DNA of 64,000 nucleotides from Leclercia sp. 29361 (GTDB lineage: Bacteria > Pseudomonadota > Gammaproteobacteria > Enterobacterales > Enterobacteriaceae): positions 3,782,001 through 3,846,000 of the forward strand of contig NZ_CP049786.1 of NCBI RefSeq assembly GCF_011290365.1. Direction: 5' to 3'. Position 1 is the first letter of the stretch. Each line of letters starts with the position of its first letter. The position numbers were made by a program, and so were the translations under genes. Positions 17,718-27,756 of the stretch are shown here, in pieces. Under the pieces are notes generated by a model that saw only the letters and a list, made by a program, of their open reading frames with translations, was not told where the DNA came from and did no database searches.

Positions 17718-19967
17718 ATGAAAATTATTGAATCTATAAAGTCTCACTATAATTTATACAAAAGCAGCAAAATTCTTCACACAGTGATCACATTTATTAC
17801 GGTATTGCTTTTTCTGCCTGTGTTGCGAGAATTTTCTCCGCGCGTGGCGATAGATCATACTGTTATTTACGTGGCGTATCTGCCCATCAGTCTTTTTATC
17901 GCGCTGGTAGGTATTTATGGTGCCAGCGTGTTGCCTGCGCTAACGCTGGCAACATATTGGTCCCTGCACCGGGAATTGCTCCTCAACGCCACCCAGACCT
18001 GGGCGGTAACGCTCAGCCTAATGATCCCCCTGGCGGTTGCCCAGTTTATATTACATAAAAGACTGGGGCGCTATGCCAGAATAGATATCACCAACAGTAC
18101 GGGGATTTTTTCCCGGCTGTGGTGTTATGGTTTTATTTATCCTATTCTCGCCCAGGCGGCAATGTATATTGTTGGCGCGCTAACCCTCATCCCGGACGAT
18201 TTTCAATACTACTTTTCCGCCAGCGAAATTCGTCTGTTGATCCTCAACCTGCAAAGCCTGATGATGCCCGCCGTGGTCTTCAGCTCCGGTTTATACTATT
18301 TATTACGATTACTGACCTCATGGAATTATACCCGTAAGTTCTGCACAAAGAATATTCTGGATGCCAGCAACCGGAATGCATTAATCGTCTGGATGTTCGT
18401 TATTAGCGTGCTGATTTGTACCTATACGAGCGTCAGCCAGTACCCGGTTATCTCCAGCTATGCCATTCCGCTGGTCTTTCTGGCTTTTGTGTACGGCGTC
18501 ATTAATTTTAGTGCGGCGATCATCTCGCTGACATGGCCGCTTGCCATCTTTATACTTATCACCGGGAATCCTCAGTTTATTAAAACTGTCGAAAAAGGTC
18601 AGCTCTTAACCTCTTTCTCCGCCTTTTTTATCGTGTTCACTATCGCCAATGCCTATCTCGCCACGATGAAGCGAAACCTGAAGCAGGCGAACGTAAAAAT
18701 AACCAGCGCCGCCCTCAGGGAGCCGCTGACCATGCTGCCGAACATGATGCTGTTGAATAAAGATCTGCAGCAGCTTACCCATCCGGCTATGCTCTGTTAC
18801 GTAAAAATATTTTCTGCCGATAATCTTGATAAGCATCTTGGCTTTACCTTCCGGGTTAACGCCAAGGTCGCCGTTTATTATCTACTGAAAAAATTCCTGC
18901 CAAAAAACTGCAGCGTCTATTCCGTTCCGTATGGCGATTTGCTGGTTGTTCTGCCGGAGAAAGAGGGCCGCAGCGTCATGCAGGGGCTGCTGAAGAAACT
19001 GAATCAGGCAAAATCCTCTACCAGGGTGAGCGACGTGGACGTCGCGTTCGGCCTCTCCTGGATGACCTTTAACGCGCAGGTTGATTTAAGCAAGTCTATC
19101 TCTGAGCTTGATTATCTTGCGACAACCAAAGGCCAGGATCACATTAGTGCGCTGGATAAAAACCTTCATTTCATTGAGCAACATATGACGCTGGATATCG
19201 CGTTTTTGCAAAAACTGAAGCACGCCTTGCTTCATAATGACCTCGTGCTGTATGCACAAAAAATAGAACATACTCTTTGCGACACCCAGTATTATGAGAT
19301 CCTCTGCAGGATGAAACTCGACGGAAAGATCGTGACACCGGATAAATTTATTCCGACGATTACGGAGTTTGGTCTGTGCGGACTGCTCGACTTCAAGGTG
19401 CTGGAGGCCTTTATCGATTTTTATCATCAAAATGTGCTTACGTGCCAACACATCCGTTTTTCACTGAATATCACGCCGGAAACTCTGGCGGATGAAAATA
19501 CGGCGGAAAGAATTATCACCATGTTTGAGAATAAGAATAAAAAACCAGACAACATTGTCTTTGAAGTGACGGAAGAACAGTTGTTCTTAAATGAAAGAAA
19601 TGTCATTAACAACATTAACAGCTTGCGTCATTATGGCTTTGAAATTGCTATTGATGATTTTGGTACCGGGTATGCTAACTATGAAAGGCTGAAAAATCTT
19701 GATGCCGACATCGTCAAAATCGACGGGATGTTTATCAGAGAGATTATCAGTAACAGAGTGGATCAGCTGATTGTGAAGTCGATCATTGATATTGCCCGGG
19801 CCAGGGGGATGTCTGTCGTGGCTGAGTATGTGGAGACGCAGGAACACAAGGTGTTGTTATCGCAGCTTGGCGTTGATTATCTCCAGGGATATCACATCGC
19901 GAAACCGCTGCCGCTGGCGTGCATTATGAAAGAAAAAGCAGCATCCAGTGAAGATTATCCGGGGTAA
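17718..19967 (+). CDS. membrane c-di-GMP phosphodiesterase (degenerate GGDEF plus EAL)
   Basis: This 749-residue protein has about eight to ten N-terminal membrane segments (residues 1-320, MASE1-like), a GGDEF-like domain whose signature is lost (the site reads PYGDLLVVLP), and a C-terminal EAL domain. The EAL motif itself reads EIL, but the metal and catalytic residues are there: SLNITPE, VFEVTEEQ, IAIDDFGTGYANY, DIVKIDG, VVAEYVET and LQGYHIAKPLP. It should hydrolyse c-di-GMP to pGpG at the inner membrane, with the dead GGDEF domain regulatory. It forms an operon with the cyclase that starts right after its stop. Confidence 0.88.
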   Translation: MKIIESIKSHYNLYKSSKILHTVITFITVLLFLPVLREFSPRVAIDHTVIYVAYLPISLFIALVGIYGASVLPALTLATYWSLHRELLLNATQTWAVTLSLMIPLAVAQFILHKRLGRYARIDITNSTGIFSRLWCYGFIYPILAQAAMYIVGALTLIPDDFQYYFSASEIRLLILNLQSLMMPAVVFSSGLYYLLRLLTSWNYTRKFCTKNILDASNRNALIVWMFVISVLICTYTSVSQYPVISSYAIPLVFLAFVYGVINFSAAIISLTWPLAIFILITGNPQFIKTVEKGQLLTSFSAFFIVFTIANAYLATMKRNLKQANVKITSAALREPLTMLPNMMLLNKDLQQLTHPAMLCYVKIFSADNLDKHLGFTFRVNAKVAVYYLLKKFLPKNCSVYSVPYGDLLVVLPEKEGRSVMQGLLKKLNQAKSSTRVSDVDVAFGLSWMTFNAQVDLSKSISELDYLATTKGQDHISALDKNLHFIEQHMTLDIAFLQKLKHALLHNDLVLYAQKIEHTLCDTQYYEILCRMKLDGKIVTPDKFIPTITEFGLCGLLDFKVLEAFIDFYHQNVLTCQHIRFSLNITPETLADENTAERIITMFENKNKKPDNIVFEVTEEQLFLNERNVINNINSLRHYGFEIAIDDFGTGYANYERLKNLDADIVKIDGMFIREIISNRVDQLIVKSIIDIARARGMSVVAEYVETQEHKVLLSQLGVDYLQGYHIAKPLPLACIMKEKAASSEDYPG

Positions 19968-21425
19968 ATGGTTATGTATCTCTTTTCCAGAAAGAAAATC
20001 GCCAGCAAAGTCTATTCGATCTCCGCAGCAGCCTGCGTAATATTTTTAGCGATCATGATGGCGTTTATTTTCCTCCATCAAAAGAATGAAGCCATCAAGC
20101 TGACCAATGAGGTGCGGGCTAAACTGCTGAACATATTTGATGAAAATGAAAATATAGCCGATGCGATTACGACCAAATATACCACCTCCCTGCAAAATGG
20201 CGGGTGTAAAATCCCGGCGCTGGTACAGGATAATGACCAGTGGCACTGGCAGAAATCCAGTGCCGCCGGGGATCATGGCAGCCTGTTTATGAATACCCAG
20301 CCCACTTTAAATGAGCGATGCCTGCTCTCGTCGGCGATTTTTGTGCGGGACAATATTGCGAAAAGCGATCTTTCCACTAAAGAGGGGTTTCGCTATATCA
20401 TTTCCACACGGCAAAAAATGTTCTATTTTTTTAGTCGCATCGATACAGACAATTTTGCCATTGAAGATTCAATCATGTTCAATAATCTTCAATTCTATAT
20501 TCCCACCATGCCGGATTACTATAAGCGCAAACTGACCCATAAACTGACGCAAAAGGGCACAGTCGCGACCCCCATTTATCACGACATGATCACTAAATCC
20601 AACGCCTACAGCGTGGTGAGTTTTATCTATGACCTGAACAGTAGCAATGTGCCGGTCGCCTACCTGCTCTACGATCACAATCTTGAAGAGCTTCACGGCC
20701 TGGCGGATACCCTGTTCCGCCATAATAAATGGGTGAGGATCACGCTGCGTGAGACGGGTAGCCTGAACGAGTTGTGCATTTTTGGCTGCGATATCGATCA
20801 TCATTTCCAGACTAACGTTGAATCAGGGCTGTCATCGCAGTTTAAGGTGATAACCCATATCGACATGTTCGGGTCTGTTTATCACAGCGTGATGTTTAAG
20901 CTGCTTATCCCGGTCACCTTGCTGCTGTTTATGCTGATGGTAAAACTGACATCACGCTATCTGACGCGTGTTGCAAGACACACATTAATCGACCACTTAA
21001 CCGGTCTGTACAGCAGGAAAATCGAATCTGAACTCAAGCCCGCCACCCTTGAAAGACGTTTTTTTGCGCTGGTTGACTGTAATAAATTCAAAATCGTTAA
21101 TGACAGGTACGGTCATGCCGTTGGCGACAAAGTGCTACAGATGGTCGCCGACGTGATTAAACAGACGATCCGTAAAGAAGATATCGCCATTCGTTATGGC
21201 GGGGATGAGTTTCTGATCATTATCAAAACCGAACAGAAAAGCGATGCGCTGCTGGTGATGGAACGAATCGCTGAAGAGATTGCCCGGCGGTCGATTGGGG
21301 TGAATGACGACGTGATAACCAGCACCATTTCATATGGGGTGAGCAGGTTTAACCGGGACCTCAAAACCAGCATCTTATTGGCTGATAAGGAGATGTACAA
21401 AATGAAAAAGCGGCAGGCACAATAG
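19968..21425 (+). CDS. membrane diguanylate cyclase
   Basis: The 485-residue protein has an N-terminal membrane helix, a periplasmic sensor of about 260 residues, a second helix (about 310-330, IPVTLLLFMLMVKLTS) and a C-terminal GGDEF domain. The catalytic motif RYGGDEF is intact, and RKED five residues before GGDEF forms the product-inhibition I-site. The ATG directly follows the TAA of the phosphodiesterase gene; ATG 19974 is an alternative. A cyclase and a phosphodiesterase in one operon suggest a local c-di-GMP circuit. The target, such as cellulose, fimbriae or motility, is unknown. Confidence 0.9.
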   Translation: MVMYLFSRKKIASKVYSISAAACVIFLAIMMAFIFLHQKNEAIKLTNEVRAKLLNIFDENENIADAITTKYTTSLQNGGCKIPALVQDNDQWHWQKSSAAGDHGSLFMNTQPTLNERCLLSSAIFVRDNIAKSDLSTKEGFRYIISTRQKMFYFFSRIDTDNFAIEDSIMFNNLQFYIPTMPDYYKRKLTHKLTQKGTVATPIYHDMITKSNAYSVVSFIYDLNSSNVPVAYLLYDHNLEELHGLADTLFRHNKWVRITLRETGSLNELCIFGCDIDHHFQTNVESGLSSQFKVITHIDMFGSVYHSVMFKLLIPVTLLLFMLMVKLTSRYLTRVARHTLIDHLTGLYSRKIESELKPATLERRFFALVDCNKFKIVNDRYGHAVGDKVLQMVADVIKQTIRKEDIAIRYGGDEFLIIIKTEQKSDALLVMERIAEEIARRSIGVNDDVITSTISYGVSRFNRDLKTSILLADKEMYKMKKRQAQ

Positions 21426-21446
21426 TCAGCAAATGAAGAAAATAAA

Positions 21447-21475
21447 AAACCCGCTCAGGGCGGGTTTATTTTATT
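21447..21475 (+). terminator. terminator after diguanylate cyclase
   Basis: The stem AAACCCGC/GCGGGTTT with a 5-nt loop is followed by TATTTTATTAT on the plus strand and flanked by A-runs on the other, so it may also terminate the minus-strand csp gene. Confidence 0.8.
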
Positions 21476-21546
21476 ATCAGCGGAGATTAACTGCTCAGGC
21501 TATTACCTTCATCGCTATCGTAATAACTACTGATAATTAACGCAGA

Positions 21547-21759
21547 TTACAGGACTGTGACGTTTCCGGCAGCAGGACCTTTCGCGCCATTTTCAATGGT
21601 GAAAGAGACTTTCTGGCCTTCTTCCAGCGTTTTGAAGCTGTCGCTCTGGATAGCAGAGAAGTGTACGAAGACATCTTTGCTGCCGTCATCAGGGGTGATA
21701 AAGCCGAAACCTTTATCTGCGTTAAACCATTTTACTAAACCAGTCATTTTATTAGACAT
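21547..21759 (-). CDS. CspA-family cold-shock protein
   Basis: This 70-residue protein starts [20 protein letters not shown] and has both nucleic-acid binding motifs, KGFGFI and VFVHFSAIQ, ending [10 protein letters not shown]. It is a five-stranded OB-fold RNA chaperone. It is closest by eye to CspA/CspB/CspG, but paralogues cannot be separated from this sequence alone. A long leader precedes it, as in cold-induced csp genes. Confidence 0.95.
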   Translation of the reverse strand: MSNKMTGLVKWFNADKGFGFITPDDGSKDVFVHFSAIQSDSFKTLEEGQKVSFTIENGAKGPAAGNVTVL

Positions 21760-22184
21760 AGATAATTCCTTAATGATGAGCCACTTAACCGCGGCGATGA
21801 TGGCCTGTATTGCGAGAGTTACTTACCTGGCACTTAGGAGGAGACTCATGAAGAAGGGTATCTTTGGATAACACTTGAACTGAGGACTGCTTTACTAAAA
21901 CTGCTTTCGTAAGGTCTGTTTTCCAAACCGATGGCGCTATTAAGACACAGATAAATTAACTGCGCAATGTTTATATTATTTATTTTACCCATGTAAACAC
22001 CCGGATGGCTGAATGGCTGCCCTCCCCTGCCAGTTATATTTTTCAGCTTTTCCGACCGAAGGAATATATTCCCGATTAAAGAATGAGATGCCTCTGGTTT
22101 TTAATTTAATGTGCCAATTAAAAAAGCAGCCCTGAGGGCTGCTGTATATGATAACGCTTGCCTTTATGCCGGGTGGCGCTGCGC
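21760..22184. other. csp leader and intergenic region before fdhF end
   Basis: This 425-bp gap contains the probable long 5' leader of the csp gene (minus strand, roughly 21760-21920), a tiny plus-strand ORF of seven codons (MKKGIFG, 21848-21871) behind a perfect AGGAGGAG site, a short minus-strand ORF of eight codons (21823-21849), and a terminator and REP-like sequence near fdhF. No larger gene is seen. Confidence 0.45.
22120..22142 (-). terminator. fdhF rho-independent terminator
   Basis: Read leftward, the 7-bp stem GCAGCCC/GGGCTGC with a 3-nt loop is followed by a T-run (A-run at 22120-22125 on the plus strand). It lies about 40 bp past the fdhF stop. Confidence 0.85.
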
Positions 22185-22190
22185 TTACCC
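22168..22190. repeat. REP-like element overlapping the fdhF stop
   Basis: GCCGGGTGGCGCTGCGCTTA is the typical enterobacterial REP half-site. It overlaps the last codons of fdhF, which is a little unusual because REP elements normally lie outside genes. Confidence 0.6.
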
Positions 22191-24332
22191 TTTTGCCAGT
22201 TCCTTCAGGTGCTTTTTCAGCTTGTGATATTCATCAATCACATACTGTTCCGCCCTCTGCTGGTCAGCAATCGGCTCCACGCGCACGGCGCAGTACTTAT
22301 ACTCCGGCGTTTTGGTAATCGGGCTCAGGTTCTCGGTCACCAGCTCGTTACAGGCACCAATCCACCACTGGTAGGTCATGTACACCGCACCAACATTCGG
22401 GCGATCGCTCACCTGGGCGCGGGTGATGACTTTGCCTTTGCGCGACGTGACCCAGACCAGGGCTTCGTCTTCAATACCGAGGCGCTTCGCGTCGGCGGTG
22501 TTGATCTGCGCATAGCCCGGTTCATCCGCCAGCGCGGCCAGCGCCGCACAGTTACCGGTCATCGAGCGGCAGGAGTAGTGGCCGACTTCGCGCACCGTCG
22601 ACAGCACCAGCGGGTACTCGTCGGTGAGCTTGTCGATCGGCGCAACCCAGTCGCAGGTGTAGAGTTGCCCCAGCCCGTTCGGGGTGGAGAATTCTTTCTC
22701 GAACAGGTAATCCGTCCCCTGATCGGCCTCTGACTCGTCCCGGCACGGCCACTGGATATAGCCCAGCTCGCCCATCTTCTCGTAGGTGGCACCGAAGAAA
22801 TCCGGGCACAGATGACGCAGTTCATCCCAGATCTGCTGGGTGTTGTCATAGTGCATCGGATAGCCCATCCGGGTGGCGATCTCGCTGATGATCTGCCAGT
22901 CGGTTTTCAGGTCCCACTTCGGCTCGACCGCTTTGAAGAAGCGCTGGAAACCACGGTCGGCGGCGGTGTAGACCCCTTCGTGCTCACCCCAGGAGGTGGA
23001 CGGCAGGATCACATCGGCGGCGGCCGCGGTCTTGGTCATAAAGATATCCTGCACAATGACCAGTTCCAGCTCTTCAAACGCTTTACGCACCGCAGACAGC
23101 TCGGCATCCGTCTGGAGCGGATCTTCCCCCATGATGTAGGCAGCACGCACTTCGCCGTGCGCAACCCGGTGCGGCAGCTCGCTGATGCGATACCCGGTAT
23201 GGGCAGGCAGAGCGTCCACACCCCAGGCTTTGGCGAACTTCGCCCGGTTCTCCGGGTTGTTGATGTACTGATAGCCCGGATAGGTATCCGGCAGCGCACC
23301 CATGTCGCACGCGCCCTGGACGTTGTTCTGACCGCGCACCGGGTTAACTCCCGCGTACGGCTTGCCGAGGTTGCCGGTGAGCAGCGCCAGGCTGGTCAGG
23401 GAACGCACGGTTTCCACGCCCTGGTAGAACTGGGTCACGCCCATGCCCCAGAGAATGGCCGCGTTTTCCGCTGCGGCGTACATCCGTGCCGCCTGACGGA
23501 TCTCCTGGGCGCTAACCCCGGTGATCGCTTCCACGGACTCCGGCGTATAGCCTTCGACAATTTTGCGATACTCCTCGAAGCCTTCGGTACGGGCCGCCAC
23601 AAAGGCGCGGTCGTACAGCTGCTCTTCGATAATCACGTGCCCCATCGCATTCAGCAGCGCGATGTTGGAGCCGTTTTTCAGGGCGATGTGCATATCGGCA
23701 ATGCGCGCGGTTTCGATTTTGCGCGGATCGCAGACGATAATCTTCGCCCCTTTGCGTTTGGCTTTGATCACCCGGTTCGCCACGATAGGGTGCGAATCCG
23801 CCGGGTTATAGCCGAAAATAAAGACCATATCGGCATTCTCAATGCCAACAATGGAGTTACTCATTGCGCCGTTACCGACCGACTGGTGCAGACCTGCAAC
23901 CGATGGGCCGTGTCAGACGCGCGCGCAGCAGTCGACGTTATTGGTGCCGACTGCCGCGCGGGCAAATTTTTGCATTACATAGTTGGTTTCATTCCCGGTG
24001 CCGCGGGATGACCCGGTGGTCATGATCGCATCCGGGCCGTGTGCCGCTTTAATCGCGTTGAGCTTAGTGGCAACGTAATCCAGCGCCTCGTCCCAGGAGA
24101 CGGCCTCCAGCTTGCCGCCGCGCTCGCGACGGATCATCGGTGATTTCAGGCGCGGGGTCAGGATCTGCGTATCGTTGATAAAATCCCAGCCGTAATAGCC
24201 TTTCAGGCAGAGATCGCCCTGATTGGTCTTACCCTGTGCCGCTTCAGCCTTGACGACTTTGCCGTTATCGACCACCAGGTTGATTTTGCAACCCGATGCG
24301 CAATAGGGGCAAACCGTGACGACTTTCTTCAT
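22185..24332 (-). CDS. fdhF: formate dehydrogenase H, selenocysteine form
   Basis: Read through one in-frame TGA at 23915-23913, this gene encodes 715 residues, the length of E. coli FdhF. The TGA falls at residue 140 in NVDCCARV-U-HGPSVAG, exactly the Sec site. The N-terminus has the 4Fe-4S motif CPYCASGC (8-15); the molybdopterin-binding domains follow. The enzyme oxidises formate to CO2 in the cytoplasm and passes electrons to HycB in the formate hydrogenlyase complex. A sigma-54 promoter and an upstream dyad precede it. An automatic caller would split it into two genes (22185-23912 and 23913-24332); it is not a pseudogene. Confidence 0.96.
23876..23915 (-). promoter_or_regulatory. Sec codon and bacterial SECIS hairpin of fdhF
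   Basis: Directly after the UGA codon the mRNA can fold a hairpin with the apical part GGTTGCA-GGTCT-GCACC, the SelB-binding loop known from E. coli fdhF, which this stretch matches base for base as far as I recall. It directs selenocysteine insertion. Confidence 0.88.
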
Positions 24333-24369
24333 CGGTAGTTACTCCGTTAGTAATATGTCCTCAGCGGTA

Positions 24370-24385
24370 TGCATGAAGTGTGCCA
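24370..24385 (-). promoter_or_regulatory. sigma-54 promoter of fdhF
   Basis: On the minus strand the sequence TGGCACACTTCATGCA has the -24 GG and -12 GC exactly 12 bp apart, an almost ideal RpoN promoter, about 38 bp before the fdhF start. FhlA is the expected activator. Confidence 0.92.
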
Positions 24386-24452
24386 GCCTGCATTTTGAAG
24401 TTAAGTGGCTGAAATAGTGCAAAAATGCGGGAGAGGTTTTGCGAAGAGAAAG

Positions 24453-24481
24453 CCGTTCGTCATAAATGTCATGACGAACGG
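24453..24481. promoter_or_regulatory. candidate FhlA upstream site of fdhF
   Basis: A perfect 11-bp inverted repeat CCGTTCGTCAT/ATGACGAACGG with a 7-nt loop is centred about 108 bp upstream of the predicted fdhF transcription start, the distance of the FhlA site in E. coli. It shares TCGTCAT with the hydN and hyc/hyp regions. It also lies 13 bp past the nickel-permease stop, so it might act as a terminator too. Confidence 0.6.
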
Positions 24482-24493
24482 GCAGCGATGACG

Positions 24494-25513
24494 TTAGCGG
24501 ACGACCAGCGCGTCGTAGCCTTTGAAGCGGTAGTTAATCAGCGAGGCGATCCAGCAGAGGATAAACAGCCCGACCACAACAAACCCGGCGTTACCGAGGT
24601 TGTCATTCAGCGCGGCCACGCCGTTCCACAGTCCGCCCGTCAGGCCAAACTTATCCGCCAGCAGACCCAGCGCTTCCAGCCCGCCGATAAACAAGGCTAC
24701 CACCACTGAGGTGCCGGTGATGGTCATGTTGTAATAGAGCTTGCGCTGCGGCTTGTTGAAGGCCCAGCCGTAAGCACCCACCATAATCAGGTTGTCGAGG
24801 GTGTCGATCAGCGCCATGCCGCTGGTAAACAGCAGCGGGAAGACCATGATCGCCCATACCGACATGCCGCTGGAGGCCCCGGCCGCCGAGATCCCCAGCA
24901 CCCCGATCTCGGTGGCGGTATCAAAGCCGAGACCAAACAGAAAGCCCACCAGATACATATGCCAGCTGCGGGTCACCAGGCGAAACGCCGAGCGGAACAG
25001 CCAGTTCATCACCCCGCCCCGGGCAAATGACACTTCTTCCGGCACCTTCTCGCCGCGCTTCATTTTGTTAAAGCTGCCCCAGACGTCACGCAGGATCACC
25101 AGGTTGACCAGCGCCATCGCCAGCAGGAAAAAGGCCGACACCGCCGTGCCGATCATGCCCCCGGTCTCATGGAACCACTCCATGTTGCGGCTGAAGGCGG
25201 TGGCGGTCGCAGCGATGGCAATCGAGGCCAGCACCACGATGGTGGAGTGGCCCAGCGAGAACCAGGCCCCTATCCCGCACGGGCGCTTGCCCTGCTGCAT
25301 CATCTTGCGGGTGACGTTATCAATGGCGGCGATGTGGTCGGCATCCACCGCGTGACGCAGGCCGTAGCACCAGGCCAGCAGGCTGGCCGCCATCAGCGAC
25401 GGGGTGGTGTGAAACAGGTAAAACGCGGTCCCCCAGGCGACAATATTGGTGACGATCAAGGCCAGCATCAGCGCCATGGCTTTGGGTTGATTATTGAAGT
25501 ATTTGATAAACAT
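24494..25513 (-). CDS. NiCoT-family nickel/cobalt permease
   Basis: The protein has 339 residues from ATG 25513 (GGGA upstream). It has about eight membrane segments and the NiCoT signatures RHAVDADHIAAIDN (metal-binding His and Asp in helix II), FSLGHSTIVV and GLGFDTATEI, as in HoxN and NixA. It imports Ni2+ (or Co2+) across the inner membrane. It lies 14 bp after hypF in the same direction, so it probably supplies nickel for hydrogenase-3 maturation and shares FhlA control. E. coli K-12 uses the NikABCDE transporter for this instead. Confidence 0.93.
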   Translation of the reverse strand: MFIKYFNNQPKAMALMLALIVTNIVAWGTAFYLFHTTPSLMAASLLAWCYGLRHAVDADHIAAIDNVTRKMMQQGKRPCGIGAWFSLGHSTIVVLASIAIAATATAFSRNMEWFHETGGMIGTAVSAFFLLAMALVNLVILRDVWGSFNKMKRGEKVPEEVSFARGGVMNWLFRSAFRLVTRSWHMYLVGFLFGLGFDTATEIGVLGISAAGASSGMSVWAIMVFPLLFTSGMALIDTLDNLIMVGAYGWAFNKPQRKLYYNMTITGTSVVVALFIGGLEALGLLADKFGLTGGLWNGVAALNDNLGNAGFVVVGLFILCWIASLINYRFKGYDALVVR

Positions 25514-25527
25514 CGTGATATCCCAAT

Positions 25528-27753
25528 TTAAGAAAGAGACGCGGCAGCGATCACTGCCTGTCCAAATGCAATCGCGCCGTCTCCGGCGGGCAGCCGCCCG
25601 GGAACCAGCACGGTAAAATCTCTCAGCCACAACTGCAGGCGTTCCCGCAGGAGTCGGTTATGCATGACACCACCGCTGCAGACGATGGTGTCGAGGTTAC
25701 AGCGGCGGGCATGCTCTGCCGCCAGTGTCGCCAGCCCGTTAGCCAGCGCGTCGTGAAATGCCCAGGCGCGTTCCCCGGCAGCGGCCTGCCAGCCCAGCCA
25801 CTGCTGCCAGAAGGTGGCCATATCCAGCTCGCCGTCGATGATCGGCAGCGTGACCGGGTGGCTGATCGGCCCGCTGCGCTGCGCCAGCGCTTCCAGCCGA
25901 CAGGCGGCCTCCCCTTCGTAGCTGAGTTGCGCCGGGGCGCAGCCGGTAGCCGCGGCCACGGCGTCAAACAGCCGTCCGGCGGACGAGGCCAGCGGGGAAT
26001 TGACCCCACGGGCGATCGCCTGGGCCAGCGGCGGCCAGGGTTTATCGGCCAGGTGACTTGTCTCCGGCAACGTCTGCCACCCGGGGACAAAGGCCTGGAA
26101 CTGGGCGAGCAGGTTGCGCCACGGCTGACGTGCCGCGAGGTCACCGCCGGGAAGTGCCACCGCAGGCAGGCCACCGAGCCGGTCACAGCTGCGGTAGTTG
26201 ACCCGCAAACACTCCCCGCCCCATAACGCGCCGTTTTCCCCCTGGCCGATACCGTCAAGCACCAGGGCGATAACATCTCCGCCATCGCGCGGCCAGCCGT
26301 GCTCCGCCAGACAGGCCGCGGCGTGGGCGTGATGATGCAGCACCTGATGGTGCGGATACGGCATCTGCTCTCCCAGCCGAGTGGAGCGATAGCCGGGATG
26401 GGCGTCGGTCACCACGCCCTCGGGGCTAAACTGCCAGAGATCCTGCAGGGCAGTCAGGGCCTGCTGCCACTGGCCCAGGGCGTCGTCATCGTCCAGATCG
26501 CCCAGATGCTGGCTCAGGATCGCCTCCCCGCCGCGCACCAGACAGAAGGTGTTTTTCAGATCCGCGCCGAGACACAACAGCGACGGCACATTATTAAAAC
26601 CGGGCGGCAGCGGCAGCGCGTCCGGGACAAAGCCCCGGGAGCGGCGCAGCATGTCGCCGCTGGCGCGCAGCACCGAGTCGTCCATGCGCTGGACGATGTC
26701 GCGGTTATGCACCAGCCAGCCGTCGGCGATCCCGTCCAGATCCTGCCTGGCCCGGTCGTTGGTCAGCGCAGGCGGACAGCCGTTCAGGTTGCCGGAGGTC
26801 ATCACCAGGGGGCAGTCCAGATCCTGCATCAGCAGGTGCTGGAGCGGATTGGCCGCCAGCATCACCCCCACCTCGTTCAGCCCGGGGGCGATAGCTTCGC
26901 AGCAGGCGATATCGCGTTTATCCACCAGCACAATCGGTGCTGCGGTTGAACGCAGCAGGGCCTGAGCTTCTGCCGGAAGCGCAACAGCTAACCGCTGCGG
27001 GATCATCACCGCCAGCGGTTTCGTCGGACGCCGCTTGCGCTCGCGCAGCCGGTTCACCGCCTGCTCATTGCGGGCATCGCAGGCCAGATGGAAGCCGCCG
27101 AGACCTTTCACCGCCACAATCCCGCCCTGCTTCAGGGCGGCCACTGCGGCCTGCAAGGCGCTCTCCTTCTCTTTATGCTCCTCGCCGCACACCCAGCTCA
27201 GCTGCGGCCCGCAGTCCGGGCAGGCCACCGGCTGGGCGTGGAAGCGCCGGTCAGCCGGATCGCGATACTCCGCCGCGCAGGCCGGACAGAGCGCAAACTC
27301 CGCCATGGTGGTGGCCGGGCGGTCGTAAGGCATCGCCCGGATAATGGTGAAGCGCGGCCCGCAGTGGGTGCAGTTGATAAAGGGATAACGGTAGCGACGC
27401 TCGCGCGGATCGTTCATCTCGGCCAGGCACGCCGGGCAGGTAGCAGCATCCGGCACCACCTGGGTGGTCATCTGCCCCTGCCGGCTGGGCAGAATGGTGA
27501 AATCCAGCGGGAGCGGCGCCCAGTGCCACGGCTGTTCGCTGATGTCGTCAATCCGCGCCAGCGGCGGGCCTCCGGCGGCCAGCCGGGTGATGAAGTCCTG
27601 CGACTCGCCGGTGAGGCGTACCACCACCCCTGCCCCGTCGTTGCAGACGTCGCCCTTCAGCCCCAGTTGCCGGGCCAGTTGCCAGACCCAGGGACGAAAC
27701 CCCACGCCCTGGACTTTGCCGCGAATGCGCAGCAGCGTGCCGTTTGTACACAT
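25528..27753 (-). CDS. hypF: HypF carbamoyltransferase for hydrogenase maturation
   Basis: This 741-residue protein has all HypF domains in order: acylphosphatase-like ([16 protein letters not shown]), two Cys4 zinc fingers (CPAC...CTHCG and CPAC...CPDCG), a YrdC-like domain, and the C-terminal Kae1/HypF carbamoyltransferase domain with [14 protein letters not shown]. It uses carbamoyl phosphate to carbamoylate HypE for synthesis of the cyanide ligands of NiFe hydrogenases. It lies 3 bp after the cysteine fdhF paralogue in the leftward hydN operon. Confidence 0.96.
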   Translation of the reverse strand: MCTNGTLLRIRGKVQGVGFRPWVWQLARQLGLKGDVCNDGAGVVVRLTGESQDFITRLAAGGPPLARIDDISEQPWHWAPLPLDFTILPSRQGQMTTQVVPDAATCPACLAEMNDPRERRYRYPFINCTHCGPRFTIIRAMPYDRPATTMAEFALCPACAAEYRDPADRRFHAQPVACPDCGPQLSWVCGEEHKEKESALQAAVAALKQGGIVAVKGLGGFHLACDARNEQAVNRLRERKRRPTKPLAVMIPQRLAVALPAEAQALLRSTAAPIVLVDKRDIACCEAIAPGLNEVGVMLAANPLQHLLMQDLDCPLVMTSGNLNGCPPALTNDRARQDLDGIADGWLVHNRDIVQRMDDSVLRASGDMLRRSRGFVPDALPLPPGFNNVPSLLCLGADLKNTFCLVRGGEAILSQHLGDLDDDDALGQWQQALTALQDLWQFSPEGVVTDAHPGYRSTRLGEQMPYPHHQVLHHHAHAAACLAEHGWPRDGGDVIALVLDGIGQGENGALWGGECLRVNYRSCDRLGGLPAVALPGGDLAARQPWRNLLAQFQAFVPGWQTLPETSHLADKPWPPLAQAIARGVNSPLASSAGRLFDAVAAATGCAPAQLSYEGEAACRLEALAQRSGPISHPVTLPIIDGELDMATFWQQWLGWQAAAGERAWAFHDALANGLATLAAEHARRCNLDTIVCSGGVMHNRLLRERLQLWLRDFTVLVPGRLPAGDGAIAFGQAVIAAASLS

Positions 27754-27756
27754 GCG

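Noticed and set aside
21557..21871. 104-codon plus-strand frame opposite the csp gene
   Set aside because: It is antisense to a highly conserved gene; only its last seven codons have a ribosome site.
22185..23864. Separate 559-residue oxidoreductase ending fdhF
   Set aside because: It is the C-terminal part of FdhF after the Sec codon, not a separate gene.
24453..24481. Reading the strong dyad only as a terminator of the nickel permease gene
   Set aside because: No T-run follows on the minus strand, and its distance from the fdhF promoter fits an FhlA site better; a double role remains possible.
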